A stretch of DNA of 64,000 nucleotides from Sphingobacterium spiritivorum ATCC 33861 (GTDB lineage Bacteria > Bacteroidota > Bacteroidia > Sphingobacteriales > Sphingobacteriaceae). Below the pieces are notes generated by a model, which searched no databases, was not told the DNA's origin, and worked only from the letters and a program-made list of their open reading frames with translations. Below, one piece after another: positions 36,040 to 45,242 of the stretch; the first letter of the stretch is position 1; each line of letters starts with the position of its first letter. A program made the position numbers and the translations under genes. The stretch is from the NCBI RefSeq assembly GCF_000143765.1, contig NZ_GL379776.1:2465-66464 (forward strand). The letters are read 5' to 3'.

Positions 36040-36741
36040 TCAGGATTTGACAACTTTTCGGCTTTCTTTAATTTTCATGTACTCTCCGATTACAAATTCC
36101 AGCTGTTCATCCTGATTGAGATCCGAATTATCCAGTACAATAGCATCTTCAGCCTGTCTTAGCGGACTTTCTTCGCGGGTACTATCTATATGATCGCGGT
36201 GAGCAAGGTTTTCCATTACATCTTTCATGGTAACGTGTTCCCCTTTTGCTGTCAATTCCAGGTATCTGCGTTCTGCACGGACCATCGGATCTGCCGTCAT
36301 AAAGATCTTAAGATCGGCATCCGGAAATACAGTTGTACCTATATCCCGGCCATCCATGATAATATTTCTTCTTTTCCCCAGTTTCTGTTGTTGTGCGACC
36401 ATGGCTTTCCGAACAGCTTTGAGAGCACTGACTTCACTCACTTTATCTGAAATATACATCTGACGTATTTCGTCTGAAATATCTTCATCATTGAGATGGA
36501 TCTCGGTTTTTTCGATATTAGGAATAAAATCTATATGTATAAGATCCAAAGCCTTACTAATAGCTTCTTCACTGTTCATATCTATTTGTTCACGGATAAA
36601 ATACAGTGTAACCGCACGGTACATCGCTCCGCTATCGATGAATACAAAATTTAATTTTTTAGCAAGAGCTTTTGCCAATGTACTCTTTCCGCAGGAAGAG
36701 AAACCATCTATTGCAATAATAAAATTATGCCGGGTGCTCAT
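36040..36741 (-). CDS. cmk: Cytidylate kinase
   Basis: A 233-residue CMP/dCMP kinase. P-loop at GFSSCGKSTLAKALA (~14-28), FIDSGAMYRAVTLYF for nucleotide binding, GRDIGTTVFPDADLKIFMTAD, and the RAERRYLELTAKGE lid. It makes CDP/dCDP for nucleic acid and lipid synthesis. It lies 3 nt after the unknown gene 36745-37158, at the end of the topA operon. Confidence 0.96.
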   Translation of the reverse strand: MSTRHNFIIAIDGFSSCGKSTLAKALAKKLNFVFIDSGAMYRAVTLYFIREQIDMNSEEAISKALDLIHIDFIPNIEKTEIHLNDEDISDEIRQMYISDKVSEVSALKAVRKAMVAQQQKLGKRRNIIMDGRDIGTTVFPDADLKIFMTADPMVRAERRYLELTAKGEHVTMKDVMENLAHRDHIDSTREESPLRQAEDAIVLDNSDLNQDEQLEFVIGEYMKIKESRKVVKS

Positions 36742-36744
36742 ATC

Positions 36745-37158
36745 TTAAACATTTCCTCCTATAATGACTCCTGGTTTGTTGACCAAAGGAACCTTTGAGA
36801 GATTTTCATCAACAATACTTTCCGGAAGGAAGATGTATTTTTTATCATAGATCACCCCTCCTATATAATAACTTAACCAATATTCATTTGTCAATCCGAA
36901 AACCTGATCATCAATCGCCTCTATCTTAACAAACGAAGCCGGTGCAACATCTCCGATAAAATGTCTGAGGGTTGTAGTCTTCACTTCCTTACCATCTTTT
37001 TTTCCATAGCCTTTTGAAGTGACGAACACATTTTCCAATCCTTCATTTTTTTCATTGATCAGATATACTTTCCAGTTTTGGGAAGTCGGTGTATCTCCTT
37101 CCAACACCACAGAAATCAGAATATCTTCTACAATATTTTCAGGCAAATCTTTTTTCAT
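36745..37158 (-). CDS. Conserved protein of unknown function in the topA-cmk operon
   Basis: A 137-residue soluble protein without signal peptide. Residues 10-35 read as a beta-rich segment (ILISVVLEGDTPTSQNWKVY), continuing LENVFVTSKGYGKKDGKEVKT and ending DKKYIFLPESIV...LVNKPGVIIGGNV. I do not recognise a domain, although homologues at this position would be expected in related genomes. It is 26 nt downstream of topA and 3 nt upstream of cmk, so it is co-transcribed with both. Confidence 0.75.
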   Translation of the reverse strand: MKKDLPENIVEDILISVVLEGDTPTSQNWKVYLINEKNEGLENVFVTSKGYGKKDGKEVKTTTLRHFIGDVAPASFVKIEAIDDQVFGLTNEYWLSYYIGGVIYDKKYIFLPESIVDENLSKVPLVNKPGVIIGGNV

Positions 37159-37184
37159 GCAACGCGCTATATCAACGATTAAAG

Positions 37185-39554
37185 TTACTTTTTTGCTGTT
37201 GTTTTTTTGGCTCTCGGCGCAGCTTTTTTTGCTGTGCTTTTCGCAGCTTTACCTTTCGGAGCATCTGCTTCAGCCCATTTCAGCACATCTTCATAGCTGA
37301 TTTTCTCTATTTCTGTACCTTTAGGGATTTTAATATTTTGCTTACCAAAACGTATAAAAGGTCCCCATCTTCCATTTTCGATCTGTGCATCCGGATTTTC
37401 ATCAAATACACGGATTACTTTATCTTTATCTTTCTGTCTTTTATCTTTTATGATCCCGATCGCTTCTTCCTCTGTCACATCATGCGGATCCATCCCTTTC
37501 GGCAAGGAATAGAATGAACCGTCATGTCTGATATAAGGTCCGAAACGACCAATTGCAACAGTCATATCTTTTTCTTCAAAAGCACCTATTTTTTTAGGCA
37601 GCTTGAACAGTTCCAAAGCATCTTCAAAAGTAATGGTTTCGATCATCTGACCTTTACGAAGAGATGCAAATCTTGGCTTTTCTTCATCATCTGCACTACC
37701 AATCTGTACTAATGGTCCGAAACGACCTACTCTGACGGTTACCGGTTTACCTGTTTCAGGATCCGTTCCGAGTTCACGTTCGTGTGTAGCGCGTTCAGCA
37801 TTTTCAAGAGTATCCTGTACTTCTGTATGGAACGGTCCGTAGAATCCTTTCATCATCTCTGTCCACTCCGTAAGCCCCTGAGCGATATCATCAAACTCTT
37901 TCTCTACTTTAGCTGTAAAATGATAGTCTACGATTCCTTTAAAATGTTCTACCAGAAAATCATTGACCAGTACGCCAATATCAGTAGGGAACATTTTAGA
38001 TTTTTCAGCACCTGTGATCTCTGTTTTAGTAAGGGTATTTACCTGACCGTTTTCCAGTGTCAGTACCTGATAGTCCCGTGAACGTCCTTCTCTATCCTCC
38101 TTCTCTACATATCCGCGATTTTGAATCGTTGAAATCGTAGGTGCATAAGTAGACGGACGGCCAATACCAAGTTCTTCCAGTTTCTTCACCAGAGAAGCTT
38201 CGGTATATCTCGCGGGCGGCCGAGAAAAGCGCTGAATGGCATTCATTGTTCTCAACTGCACGGCCTGCCCCTGCTCCAAAGGAGGTAAAAGTGTATTTGA
38301 TGAATCGTCATCTGTTCCAGGATCGGTATCCTCATCCGTAGATTCCATATAGACTTTGAGGAAACCGTCGAATTTCATCACTTCTCCTGAAGCAACAAGC
38401 ATCTCCGAACGTGTAGATACGGCGATTTTTGCAGTTGTCTTTTCAAACTCTGCTTCACTCATCTGCGAAGCGATGGCACGTTTCCAGATTAACTCATAAA
38501 GACGTCTTTCAGAAGAATCACCTTCAATGGTGTGATCAGAGAAATAGGTAGGACGAATAGCCTCGTGCGCTTCCTGTGCCCCTGCCGCTTTTGTTTTATA
38601 CTTTCTCATCTTATGGTATTTGGTACCATAAGCATTAGTAATCTCTTTTTCAGCCGATTCTATTGCAGTATCACTCAGGTTGACAGAGTCGGTACGCATA
38701 TAGGTAATACGTCCGGCTTCATAAAGACGCTGTGCCACCTGCATTGTTCTGGCAACCGAAAAGCCCAGCTTGCGACTAGCTTCCTGCTGAAGAGTGGAGG
38801 TCGTAAAAGGTGCTGAAGGTGTTCTTTTAGCCGGTTTCTTCTCCAATGATGACACTGAAAAAGATGCGGAAATACAATCTTTCAGAAATTGTGCTGCTTC
38901 TGCCTCCGTTTCAAAGCGCTGCGGTAATTCAGCTTTAAACTGTTCTTTGCCCTTTCCTGTCAGAAAAAGAGCAATTATCTTGAATGAAGCCTCTGCTTCA
39001 AATTTATTGATTTCTCTTTCGCGCTCAACAATAAGCCTTACAGCCACAGACTGTACACGACCAGCAGAAAGAGAAGGTTTGACTTTACGCCATAATACAG
39101 GTGACAATTCGAATCCCACCAAACGATCCAGCACACGTCTAGCCTGCTGCGCATTTACCAGATTGTAATCTATTGTGCGGGGTGTTTCAATTGCTTTCAG
39201 AATAGCTGGCTTTGTAATTTCATGAAAGACAATACGTTTTGTATTTTGCTCTTTTAGTCCTAAAGTTTCGTATAAGTGCCAGGAAATCGCTTCTCCTTCC
39301 CGGTCCTCATCGGACGCGAGCCATACCATTTCGGCTTCTTTTGCTAATTTTTTCAACTCACTGACTACAGCCTTTTTATCTGAAGGAACTTCGTACTTCT
39401 GTTGAAAGTTATTTTCCGTATCAATGGCATCATCTGTCTTCACCAGATCCCTGATATGTCCATAACTAGACTTCACCAGAAAGTCCTTTCCCAAATATCC
39501 TTCGATTGTTTTAGCCTTAGCAGGCGACTCTACTATGAGCAAATTTTTAGCCAT
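37185..39554 (-). CDS. topA: DNA topoisomerase I
   Basis: A 789-residue type IA topoisomerase. Toprim residues Glu9 (LLIVESPAKAK) and Asp82/Asp84/Glu86 (ASDEDREGEA) bind Mg2+; the active-site Tyr285 is in RITYMRTDS. After the core come three TopA C-terminal repeats of the RFGPxxR type (e.g. GRFGPYIRHDG, GRWGPFIRFG) in place of four-Cys zinc ribbons, then a Lys/Ala-rich tail that probably contacts DNA. It relaxes negative supercoils. It is first in an operon with an unknown gene and cmk. Confidence 0.97.
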   Translation of the reverse strand: MAKNLLIVESPAKAKTIEGYLGKDFLVKSSYGHIRDLVKTDDAIDTENNFQQKYEVPSDKKAVVSELKKLAKEAEMVWLASDEDREGEAISWHLYETLGLKEQNTKRIVFHEITKPAILKAIETPRTIDYNLVNAQQARRVLDRLVGFELSPVLWRKVKPSLSAGRVQSVAVRLIVEREREINKFEAEASFKIIALFLTGKGKEQFKAELPQRFETEAEAAQFLKDCISASFSVSSLEKKPAKRTPSAPFTTSTLQQEASRKLGFSVARTMQVAQRLYEAGRITYMRTDSVNLSDTAIESAEKEITNAYGTKYHKMRKYKTKAAGAQEAHEAIRPTYFSDHTIEGDSSERRLYELIWKRAIASQMSEAEFEKTTAKIAVSTRSEMLVASGEVMKFDGFLKVYMESTDEDTDPGTDDDSSNTLLPPLEQGQAVQLRTMNAIQRFSRPPARYTEASLVKKLEELGIGRPSTYAPTISTIQNRGYVEKEDREGRSRDYQVLTLENGQVNTLTKTEITGAEKSKMFPTDIGVLVNDFLVEHFKGIVDYHFTAKVEKEFDDIAQGLTEWTEMMKGFYGPFHTEVQDTLENAERATHERELGTDPETGKPVTVRVGRFGPLVQIGSADDEEKPRFASLRKGQMIETITFEDALELFKLPKKIGAFEEKDMTVAIGRFGPYIRHDGSFYSLPKGMDPHDVTEEEAIGIIKDKRQKDKDKVIRVFDENPDAQIENGRWGPFIRFGKQNIKIPKGTEIEKISYEDVLKWAEADAPKGKAAKSTAKKAAPRAKKTTAKK

Positions 39555-39651
39555 CTATGTATTTTGATTTCTGCAAATAAAAGTATTTCTTAAAGAATAG
39601 ACAACTATTGTCGTCACTATATTGGGGCAAACTTATGAAAATCTCCGGCTA

Positions 39652-40506
39652 TTATTGTAAAAAAATCACATCCAAAAGGTAAAATACTGCGAATATGACA
39701 GACGCAATACCATTTGTCGTCATAAAAGCTCTATCCACCTTACTGAGATCCGTAGGACTTACAATCCGGTGCTGATAGATCAGCAACAGACCGTAAAAAG
39801 CCAATCCCAGATAATAGAACCAACTAACATGCATATAAAAGGCCGGCAAAACAACAAATATAAAAGAGATCACATGCAGGCATTCGGACACCCGCAAAGC
39901 ATTTTTGGTCCCCAGTCTTACCGGAATGGAATTCAGATTGTTGGCACGATCAAATTCTTCATCCTGCAAAGCATAAATAATATCAAAACCACTGGCCCAT
40001 GTCATGACAGCGATACCGTAAAAGACCGGAATGATATTAAATTGACCTGTCACCACCAGATACGCTCCTATTGGCGCCAGTCCAAGACCAACTCCCAGTA
40101 CAAGATGACATAAAGGAGTGATGCGTTTGGTATAACTATAAAAAAGGACAACAAATAAAGCTATTGGTGACAAATAGAAACATAACGGATTGATCAGGTA
40201 AGTAGCTCCTGTAAAAATCGCACAATTGATAATCGTAAACAACAAAGCCTGTCGGGCGCTGATACGACCAGCCGGGATATCACGCATAACTGTGCGCGGA
40301 TTTTTAGCATCAATATCTCTGTCCAGATACCTGTTAAACGCCATAGCAGCATTTCGCGCTGTCACCATACAAACCAGCATCAGTACAAGTTTTATCCATT
40401 CAAATGAGTAAGATGTAGTGTGTACGGCCAGAAAAAATCCGATCAGAGCAAACGGAAGGGCAAAAACACTGTGCGCAAATAAGACTAAAGAAAAATACTT
40501 CTTCAT
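39652..40506 (-). CDS. UbiA-family prenyltransferase (4-hydroxybenzoate-polyprenyltransferase-like)
   Basis: A 284-residue membrane protein with about 8-9 spans. The two Asp-rich motifs are NRYLDRDIDAKN (~58-69) and DIIYALQDEEFDRAN (~175-190), which bind prenyl diphosphate through Mg2+. It attaches a polyprenyl chain to an aromatic acceptor in quinone synthesis. As Bacteroidota use menaquinone, the role is likely in a menaquinone or futalosine-type branch, or in another prenylated product. It follows engB by 9 nt. Confidence 0.85.
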   Translation of the reverse strand: MKKYFSLVLFAHSVFALPFALIGFFLAVHTTSYSFEWIKLVLMLVCMVTARNAAMAFNRYLDRDIDAKNPRTVMRDIPAGRISARQALLFTIINCAIFTGATYLINPLCFYLSPIALFVVLFYSYTKRITPLCHLVLGVGLGLAPIGAYLVVTGQFNIIPVFYGIAVMTWASGFDIIYALQDEEFDRANNLNSIPVRLGTKNALRVSECLHVISFIFVVLPAFYMHVSWFYYLGLAFYGLLLIYQHRIVSPTDLSKVDRAFMTTNGIASVIFAVFYLLDVIFLQ

Positions 40507-40515
40507 ACAAACTTC

Positions 40516-41139
40516 TTAAAACTTACCTTCAGCCTCCGGCGGCACGAAACGCGTATTAATGTCATTGATCATTTCTAATATAGGCTCACATCCTGTCTTT
40601 GTTTCCGCAGATGTAAGGAAATGAGGAGGTACCTCTTCAAACCATTGTAACAGTGACTTTCTGAATTTGGCAATATTCACATCCGATTTCACAGCAGACT
40701 GTTTATCGGCTTTTGTGAAGATCAGCATAAACGGAAGTCCGCACTCTCCTAACCAGCAACAGAAATCCAGATCTATTTTCTGTGGCTCATGGCGACTGTC
40801 TATCAGCACAAATACACACTGCAGATTATCTCGGTGTGTCAGATATCTTCTGATAAATTTTTGCCATTCCGAACGGTTTGTCTTTGAAGTCTGGGCAAAG
40901 CCATATCCCGGTAAATCCACCAAAAACCATTCATCATTAATAATAAAATGATTGATCAGTTGTGTTTTCCCTGGTTTTTGTGAGGTCTTGGCAAGTCCCT
41001 TTTTATTGGTCATTGCATTGATCAGAGAGGATTTACCAACGTTAGAACGTCCGATAAAAGCATACTCCGGCAATGTTGGATCAGGAAGTTTGTCGACTCT
41101 TGTATTGCTGCAGACGAATTCAGCTTTCTTTACTAGCAT
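40516..41139 (-). CDS. engB: Ribosome biogenesis GTPase EngB (YihA/YsxC)
   Basis: A 207-residue GTPase: G1 GRSNVGKSSLINAMTN (~32-47), G2 Thr in TSQKPGKTQLINHF, G3 DLPGYGFAQ, G4 TKADK and G5 TSAETKTG. It is needed for late 50S ribosomal subunit assembly. It is the first of a two-gene operon with the UbiA-family gene, 9 nt apart. Confidence 0.96.
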   Translation of the reverse strand: MLVKKAEFVCSNTRVDKLPDPTLPEYAFIGRSNVGKSSLINAMTNKKGLAKTSQKPGKTQLINHFIINDEWFLVDLPGYGFAQTSKTNRSEWQKFIRRYLTHRDNLQCVFVLIDSRHEPQKIDLDFCCWLGECGLPFMLIFTKADKQSAVKSDVNIAKFRKSLLQWFEEVPPHFLTSAETKTGCEPILEMINDINTRFVPPEAEGKF

Positions 41140-41382
41140 AGGACAAAGGTATGATTAATTGATTGGAAAATTAAATGAGCACTGACATCTCTGTTTCGAA
41201 ACGAACTGAAACAGGATACAGGATATATGATCTGCAAACCAAAGCTCTTCACAAGTGAGCACTCAACCTGCTGGCTATAATGATAGTATATACTATTAAT
41301 AAAAAAATAATCAGTTAACCTAATAGGATGTATTATAATCTGGTTTATTTCATTTATTTTAGGCAAAATAATCAAAATCACT

Positions 41383-42327
41383 ATGCTTGACATTCAACAC
41401 ATCGTCAAACAGTATGCTAACCACAGAGCCTTGGATGATGTCTCACTTTTTATCCCCAAAGGGAAAATATTCGGACTTCTGGGACCTAACGGAGCAGGAA
41501 AGACTTCCCTTATACGCATTATCAATCAAATCACAGCTCCCGATGAAGGACAGATCCTCTTCAACGGAGAAGTTTTAAACCCCAATCACATAGGTAAAAT
41601 CGGATATCTGCCTGAAGAACGCGGCCTTTACAAAAAAATGAAAATTGGCGAGCAGATGCTGTATCTCGCACAATTAAAAGGGCTGTCAAAAGCTGAAGCT
41701 TCTACCAAAATCCGATATTGGTTTGAAAAACTGCAGATTCAATCCTGGTGGGACAAAAAGGTAGAAGATCTGAGCAAGGGTATGCAACAGAAAGTACAAT
41801 TCGTAGCTACAATTGTACATGAGCCGGAACTGATTATTCTGGATGAACCTTTTTCGGGATTTGATCCTGTCAATGCTCAGATTATTCAGGATGAGATCCT
41901 GGAACTGAATAAAAAGGGTGCTACTATCATTTATTCTACCCACCGGATGGAGACCGTGGAAGAGTTGTGTGATAATATTGCGCTGATTAACAAATCAAAG
42001 AAAATTCTGGACGGATCTGTAAAAGAGATCAAACAGAAATATAAAAATCAGACCTTTACGCTGCAATTCGAACAGGATGCAACCCTGCAGGACTGGCACA
42101 ATCCGGAGCTTTTTGAAGTCATCACTTACCCGCAACCTGATGAATCATCGGATGATCATGCCGAGATAACCCTGAAACTTCAGGAAGGTATCAAACTTAA
42201 TGATGCACTTTCTTATCTTATTCCTAAAATCAGCATTCATCAGATTATAGAAAAGGTTCCTTCCATGCAGGACATCTTTATCGAAAATGTAACAAAATCC
42301 CAACTTAACAGCTCCTCTTATGAATAA
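41383..42327 (+). CDS. ABC transporter ATP-binding subunit (NatA-like)
   Basis: A 314-residue ABC ATPase. Walker A at 34-42 (GPNGAGKTS), signature LSKGMQQK, Walker B LIILDEPFSGFDP, and the H-loop in STHRMETVEELC. The C-terminal ~85 residues are the extra domain of NatA/CcmA-type exporters. Its stop overlaps the permease start by 8 nt. The substrate may be Na+ or a drug; the pair resembles NatAB. Confidence 0.9.
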   Translation: MLDIQHIVKQYANHRALDDVSLFIPKGKIFGLLGPNGAGKTSLIRIINQITAPDEGQILFNGEVLNPNHIGKIGYLPEERGLYKKMKIGEQMLYLAQLKGLSKAEASTKIRYWFEKLQIQSWWDKKVEDLSKGMQQKVQFVATIVHEPELIILDEPFSGFDPVNAQIIQDEILELNKKGATIIYSTHRMETVEELCDNIALINKSKKILDGSVKEIKQKYKNQTFTLQFEQDATLQDWHNPELFEVITYPQPDESSDDHAEITLKLQEGIKLNDALSYLIPKISIHQIIEKVPSMQDIFIENVTKSQLNSSSYE

Positions 42328-43630
42328 GGTATTATTGATTATAAAACGTGAATATTTTTCAAGAGTAAAAAAGAAATCTTTTTTGCTGCTCACCTTTCTG
42401 GTACCGTTATTCTTTATCGGGATGTATGTACTGATCTTCTACTTAACAAAAAAGAGCTTTGAAGATTCTCATGCAACCGTTTATGTTATAGACAATGAAG
42501 GGAATACGGGTGCATTATTAAAAAGCAATAAGAATATCACCTATATCGAATCCCTGAAGTCGCTTCAGGATCAGAAGAAAGATCTGGATCCGGAGAAAGG
42601 TAATTCAGGTATCCTTATTATTCCTAAAGATTTTTATAAAACGACAAACATAGAATACCTTACAATAGGTAAGGCAGGTGTAAGTACTCAGTCTGAGATT
42701 GAGAATCAACTGGAAGAGATTGTCAGAAACTATGAATATAAGGAAGCAGGCATTGACATAAAAACTTTAGACAACATACGTCCTAAAATTAATCTTGTTG
42801 CCAAGGAATTAACAGAAACAGGCTCTGAAAAGGCGAGCCATACGGAGGTGGCAATGGGAATAGCGATGGGACTCTCTATTCTGATCTATATCTCTCTGTT
42901 CCTGTACGGAGCACAGGTGATGCGTGGTATTATTGAAGAAAAAAGCAGTCGTATAGTTGAAGTCATTATTTCCAGTGTAAAACCTTTCCAGCTTATGCTG
43001 GGAAAAATCATTGGAATCGGTATGGTGGGACTTACGCAGTTTATTCTATGGCTGTTGCTCACAGTAGGACTGACCACTATAGCAACTTCTACAATGTTGT
43101 CTAAAGAGGATCTCACCGGAGCCATGAACAGTCAGGGACAGGCACAACAACTGGAGGCTATGAATTCTTCGGGATTTGACTTTCAGGAAGCTATGCAATC
43201 TGTGAATTTCCCTCAGTTGATTATCTGTTTCTTTATTTTCTTTATCGGCGGATACCTGCTTTACAGTGCATTATTTGCTGCAGCCGGATCGGCAGTAGAA
43301 AGCGAAACTGAAGCATCCCAGTTTACAATGCCTATCACGATGCCGCTTTTGCTGACCTACATTCTGTCATTTGGTGTATTGGTCAATGATCCGAACGGGC
43401 CGGTTGCCACATGGCTGAGCTTTATTCCGTTCACCTCTCCTATTGCGATGCTCGTCAGAATTCCTTTCGGCGTCCCGACCTGGCAGATTATTGTGTCAGC
43501 TTTATTACTTGTAGGTGGATTTCTTCTGACCACATGGGTAGCTGCCCGGATCTACAGAGTAGGTATATTAATGTACGGTAAGAAAGCCAGCTTTAAGGAA
43601 ATGATAAAATGGTTTAACTATAAACGTTAA
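42320..43630 (+). CDS. ABC-2 type permease (NatB-like)
   Basis: A 436-residue membrane protein with one N-terminal span (~24-43), a large extracytoplasmic domain (~44-175) containing VYVIDNEGNTG and IPKDFYKTTN, and five or six spans in the C-terminal half (AMGIAMGLSILIYISLFLYGAQ onward). RGIIEEKSSRIVEVIISSV is the hallmark coupling segment of this family. Translationally coupled to the ATPase (8-nt overlap). The pair probably exports Na+ or small toxic molecules. Confidence 0.9.
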   Translation: MNKVLLIIKREYFSRVKKKSFLLLTFLVPLFFIGMYVLIFYLTKKSFEDSHATVYVIDNEGNTGALLKSNKNITYIESLKSLQDQKKDLDPEKGNSGILIIPKDFYKTTNIEYLTIGKAGVSTQSEIENQLEEIVRNYEYKEAGIDIKTLDNIRPKINLVAKELTETGSEKASHTEVAMGIAMGLSILIYISLFLYGAQVMRGIIEEKSSRIVEVIISSVKPFQLMLGKIIGIGMVGLTQFILWLLLTVGLTTIATSTMLSKEDLTGAMNSQGQAQQLEAMNSSGFDFQEAMQSVNFPQLIICFFIFFIGGYLLYSALFAAAGSAVESETEASQFTMPITMPLLLTYILSFGVLVNDPNGPVATWLSFIPFTSPIAMLVRIPFGVPTWQIIVSALLLVGGFLLTTWVAARIYRVGILMYGKKASFKEMIKWFNYKR

Positions 43631-43650
43631 TTACAGAAATAAATATATTT

Positions 43651-43686
43651 AGCCCTTATATCTTAAATATCTTAGGTATAAGGGCT
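43651..43686 (+). terminator. Terminator after the ABC exporter
   Basis: A 10-bp perfect stem (43651-43660 with 43677-43686), 16-nt loop, followed by six T residues, 20 nt after the stop. Confidence 0.75.
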
Positions 43687-43791
43687 TTTTTGTATCTCAT
43701 ACCATATAAAAGACTGTTGTCAATTATGTAACTTTTTTTATCATTACAGTTCAACATTCAGATTGATCTGTTGGAACATAAGGTCTTTACA

Positions 43792-44234
43792 TTATTTATT
43801 TCTCTTTTTTAGTACTTCATCCAGACTAAAGAAGAATTTCCTCTGGGTTGCTAACAGAAAAGATGCCCCACTTCCTATCCATACAGAATAATCAAAAGTA
43901 GATTTAATGCCCAATGTAACGGTCATAGAAAGCGCAAAAATCAGTAATAGTATTCCACAGCTAATTGCAACTATCCTGGTCTTAAACCCAAGAATAATCA
44001 AAATGCCTAAAATAATTTCAGTAGCAGTAGCAAAGTAGGCATTTAACTTTGTCATTACGGTCGGCAGAAATGAGGTAATCTGTCCGGTATAAGCTATAAA
44101 GGCATCCATATTTCCCCAGACAGAATTTGCTGCAGGCCATAGTCCAAAACGATCAGCAACAGCAGAAAGAAGAGTAATGCCAACGCTAACCGAAGAAAAA
44201 GCTGTGTATAGAGGGTATTATTGGCATGTTCCAT
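43792..44234 (-). pseudogene. Frameshifted DoxX-like membrane protein
   Basis: The intact ancestral gene would begin at the ATG at 44234 (MEHANNTLYTQLFLRLA) and then continue in another frame (VGITLLSAVADRFGLWPAAN, then VWGNMDAFIAYTG) to the stop at 43792. The junction falls near TTAGCGTTGG (about 44180-44189), where one base appears to be missing. Only the 105-residue 3' frame from 44109 is open on its own. It matches the DoxX/DoxD membrane family (GILIILGFKTRIVAISCG) but lacks the first span. A one-base deletion, real or from sequencing, explains it. Confidence 0.75.
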
Positions 44235-44510
44235 CAGAAATATTTTAATTCATACAAATTTCAGTTACCAGCTGTATAAAAAACTTAAACTGGTTTAAGA
44301 AAATAATATAAATTTTTAACATTAAAAATAACTTCTATTTTTATCTAAGATAAAAAATAAAAAACGGATGTAAAAAACAGCAAGAGTTACGGGTTTACGA
44401 TTAGGCGCCACCCAAAAGCCATATAAATAAGCATGATATGTAAAGGTTTTCCTATGGTTGACTCGCATCCTATTGATATTGAAAAGATTTTTAGTATTTA
44501 GATTAACAAT

Positions 44511-45217
44511 ATGAAATATATAATCATTAGTGCTCTTTTCCTCATCTCAAAATTTAGTCTGGCTCAACACATGAATGAAATAAGTGCACTTGAATTTAAA
44601 TTTTCAATTTCTATAACACAGAATAACACGATCTTCAATCCTCCGGAAAAAATCATCGACATTTTTTCATACAAAGATCTTATGCTTTGTAAACTTCCAA
44701 TTATGGCGTTTATCAAAATGACACATTGAAACTGGATGGAAGTGTAGAATTGGAAAATATATTAGAAGCCGATCATGTAGTATCGCATTATTATGCTCTT
44801 GTTGATCGTAAGCAAAAGAGTGTTTTGAAATTCAAATCATTTATAGATTCCAATCCAATATCTATGAATTACGATTCATTATACATGAACCTATTCACTT
44901 TTAATGGTCAGATCATTCTGCCACAAAATAATGCACAGATAAAAAAATATACTTTAGGAAAATACTATATTAAAGAAGAAAGTGATGTTAAAGAGCATAA
45001 AAGTTATTGCCAAAAACTCTTTTTCTCAGACGATATACCTTCTACAAATTTTAGTTTTTCTGAAATATTAGAAAAAGAAGAAATGAAAAAACTTGTGAAA
45101 ATTCATGTATTTGAGAAGGAAAACGACAGGGAGCAAACAGTTAAATGGGAAATAAAAAAGTTAAATGAAGAAGTTCCATCTGAAATTATTGAATTCATGA
45201 AATTACACATAAAATAA
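44511..45217 (+). pseudogene. Frameshifted secreted protein of unknown function
   Basis: The 5' part (44511-44729) starts with a signal peptide (MKYIIISALFLISKFSLAQ) and ends early in frame 1. The 3' part, open to 45217 in a different frame, encodes about 165 residues of secreted-looking sequence (VYQNDTLKLDGSVEL onward). Adding one A at CCAATTATGG (around 44697) would join them as MLCKLPNYGVYQND. The product would be about 235 residues, without a domain I recognise. The 3' piece has no ATG, only TTG at 44726. This is the second single-base frameshift within 1 kb, next to the DoxX-like gene. Confidence 0.65.
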
Positions 45218-45242
45218 CTTTATATACGCTGAACTTCATTTT

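Noticed and set aside
41133..41393. 86-codon minus-strand ORF between engB and the ABC ATPase
   Set aside because: It overlaps both the engB start and the ATPase start, has an AT-rich low-complexity composition and resembles no protein family.
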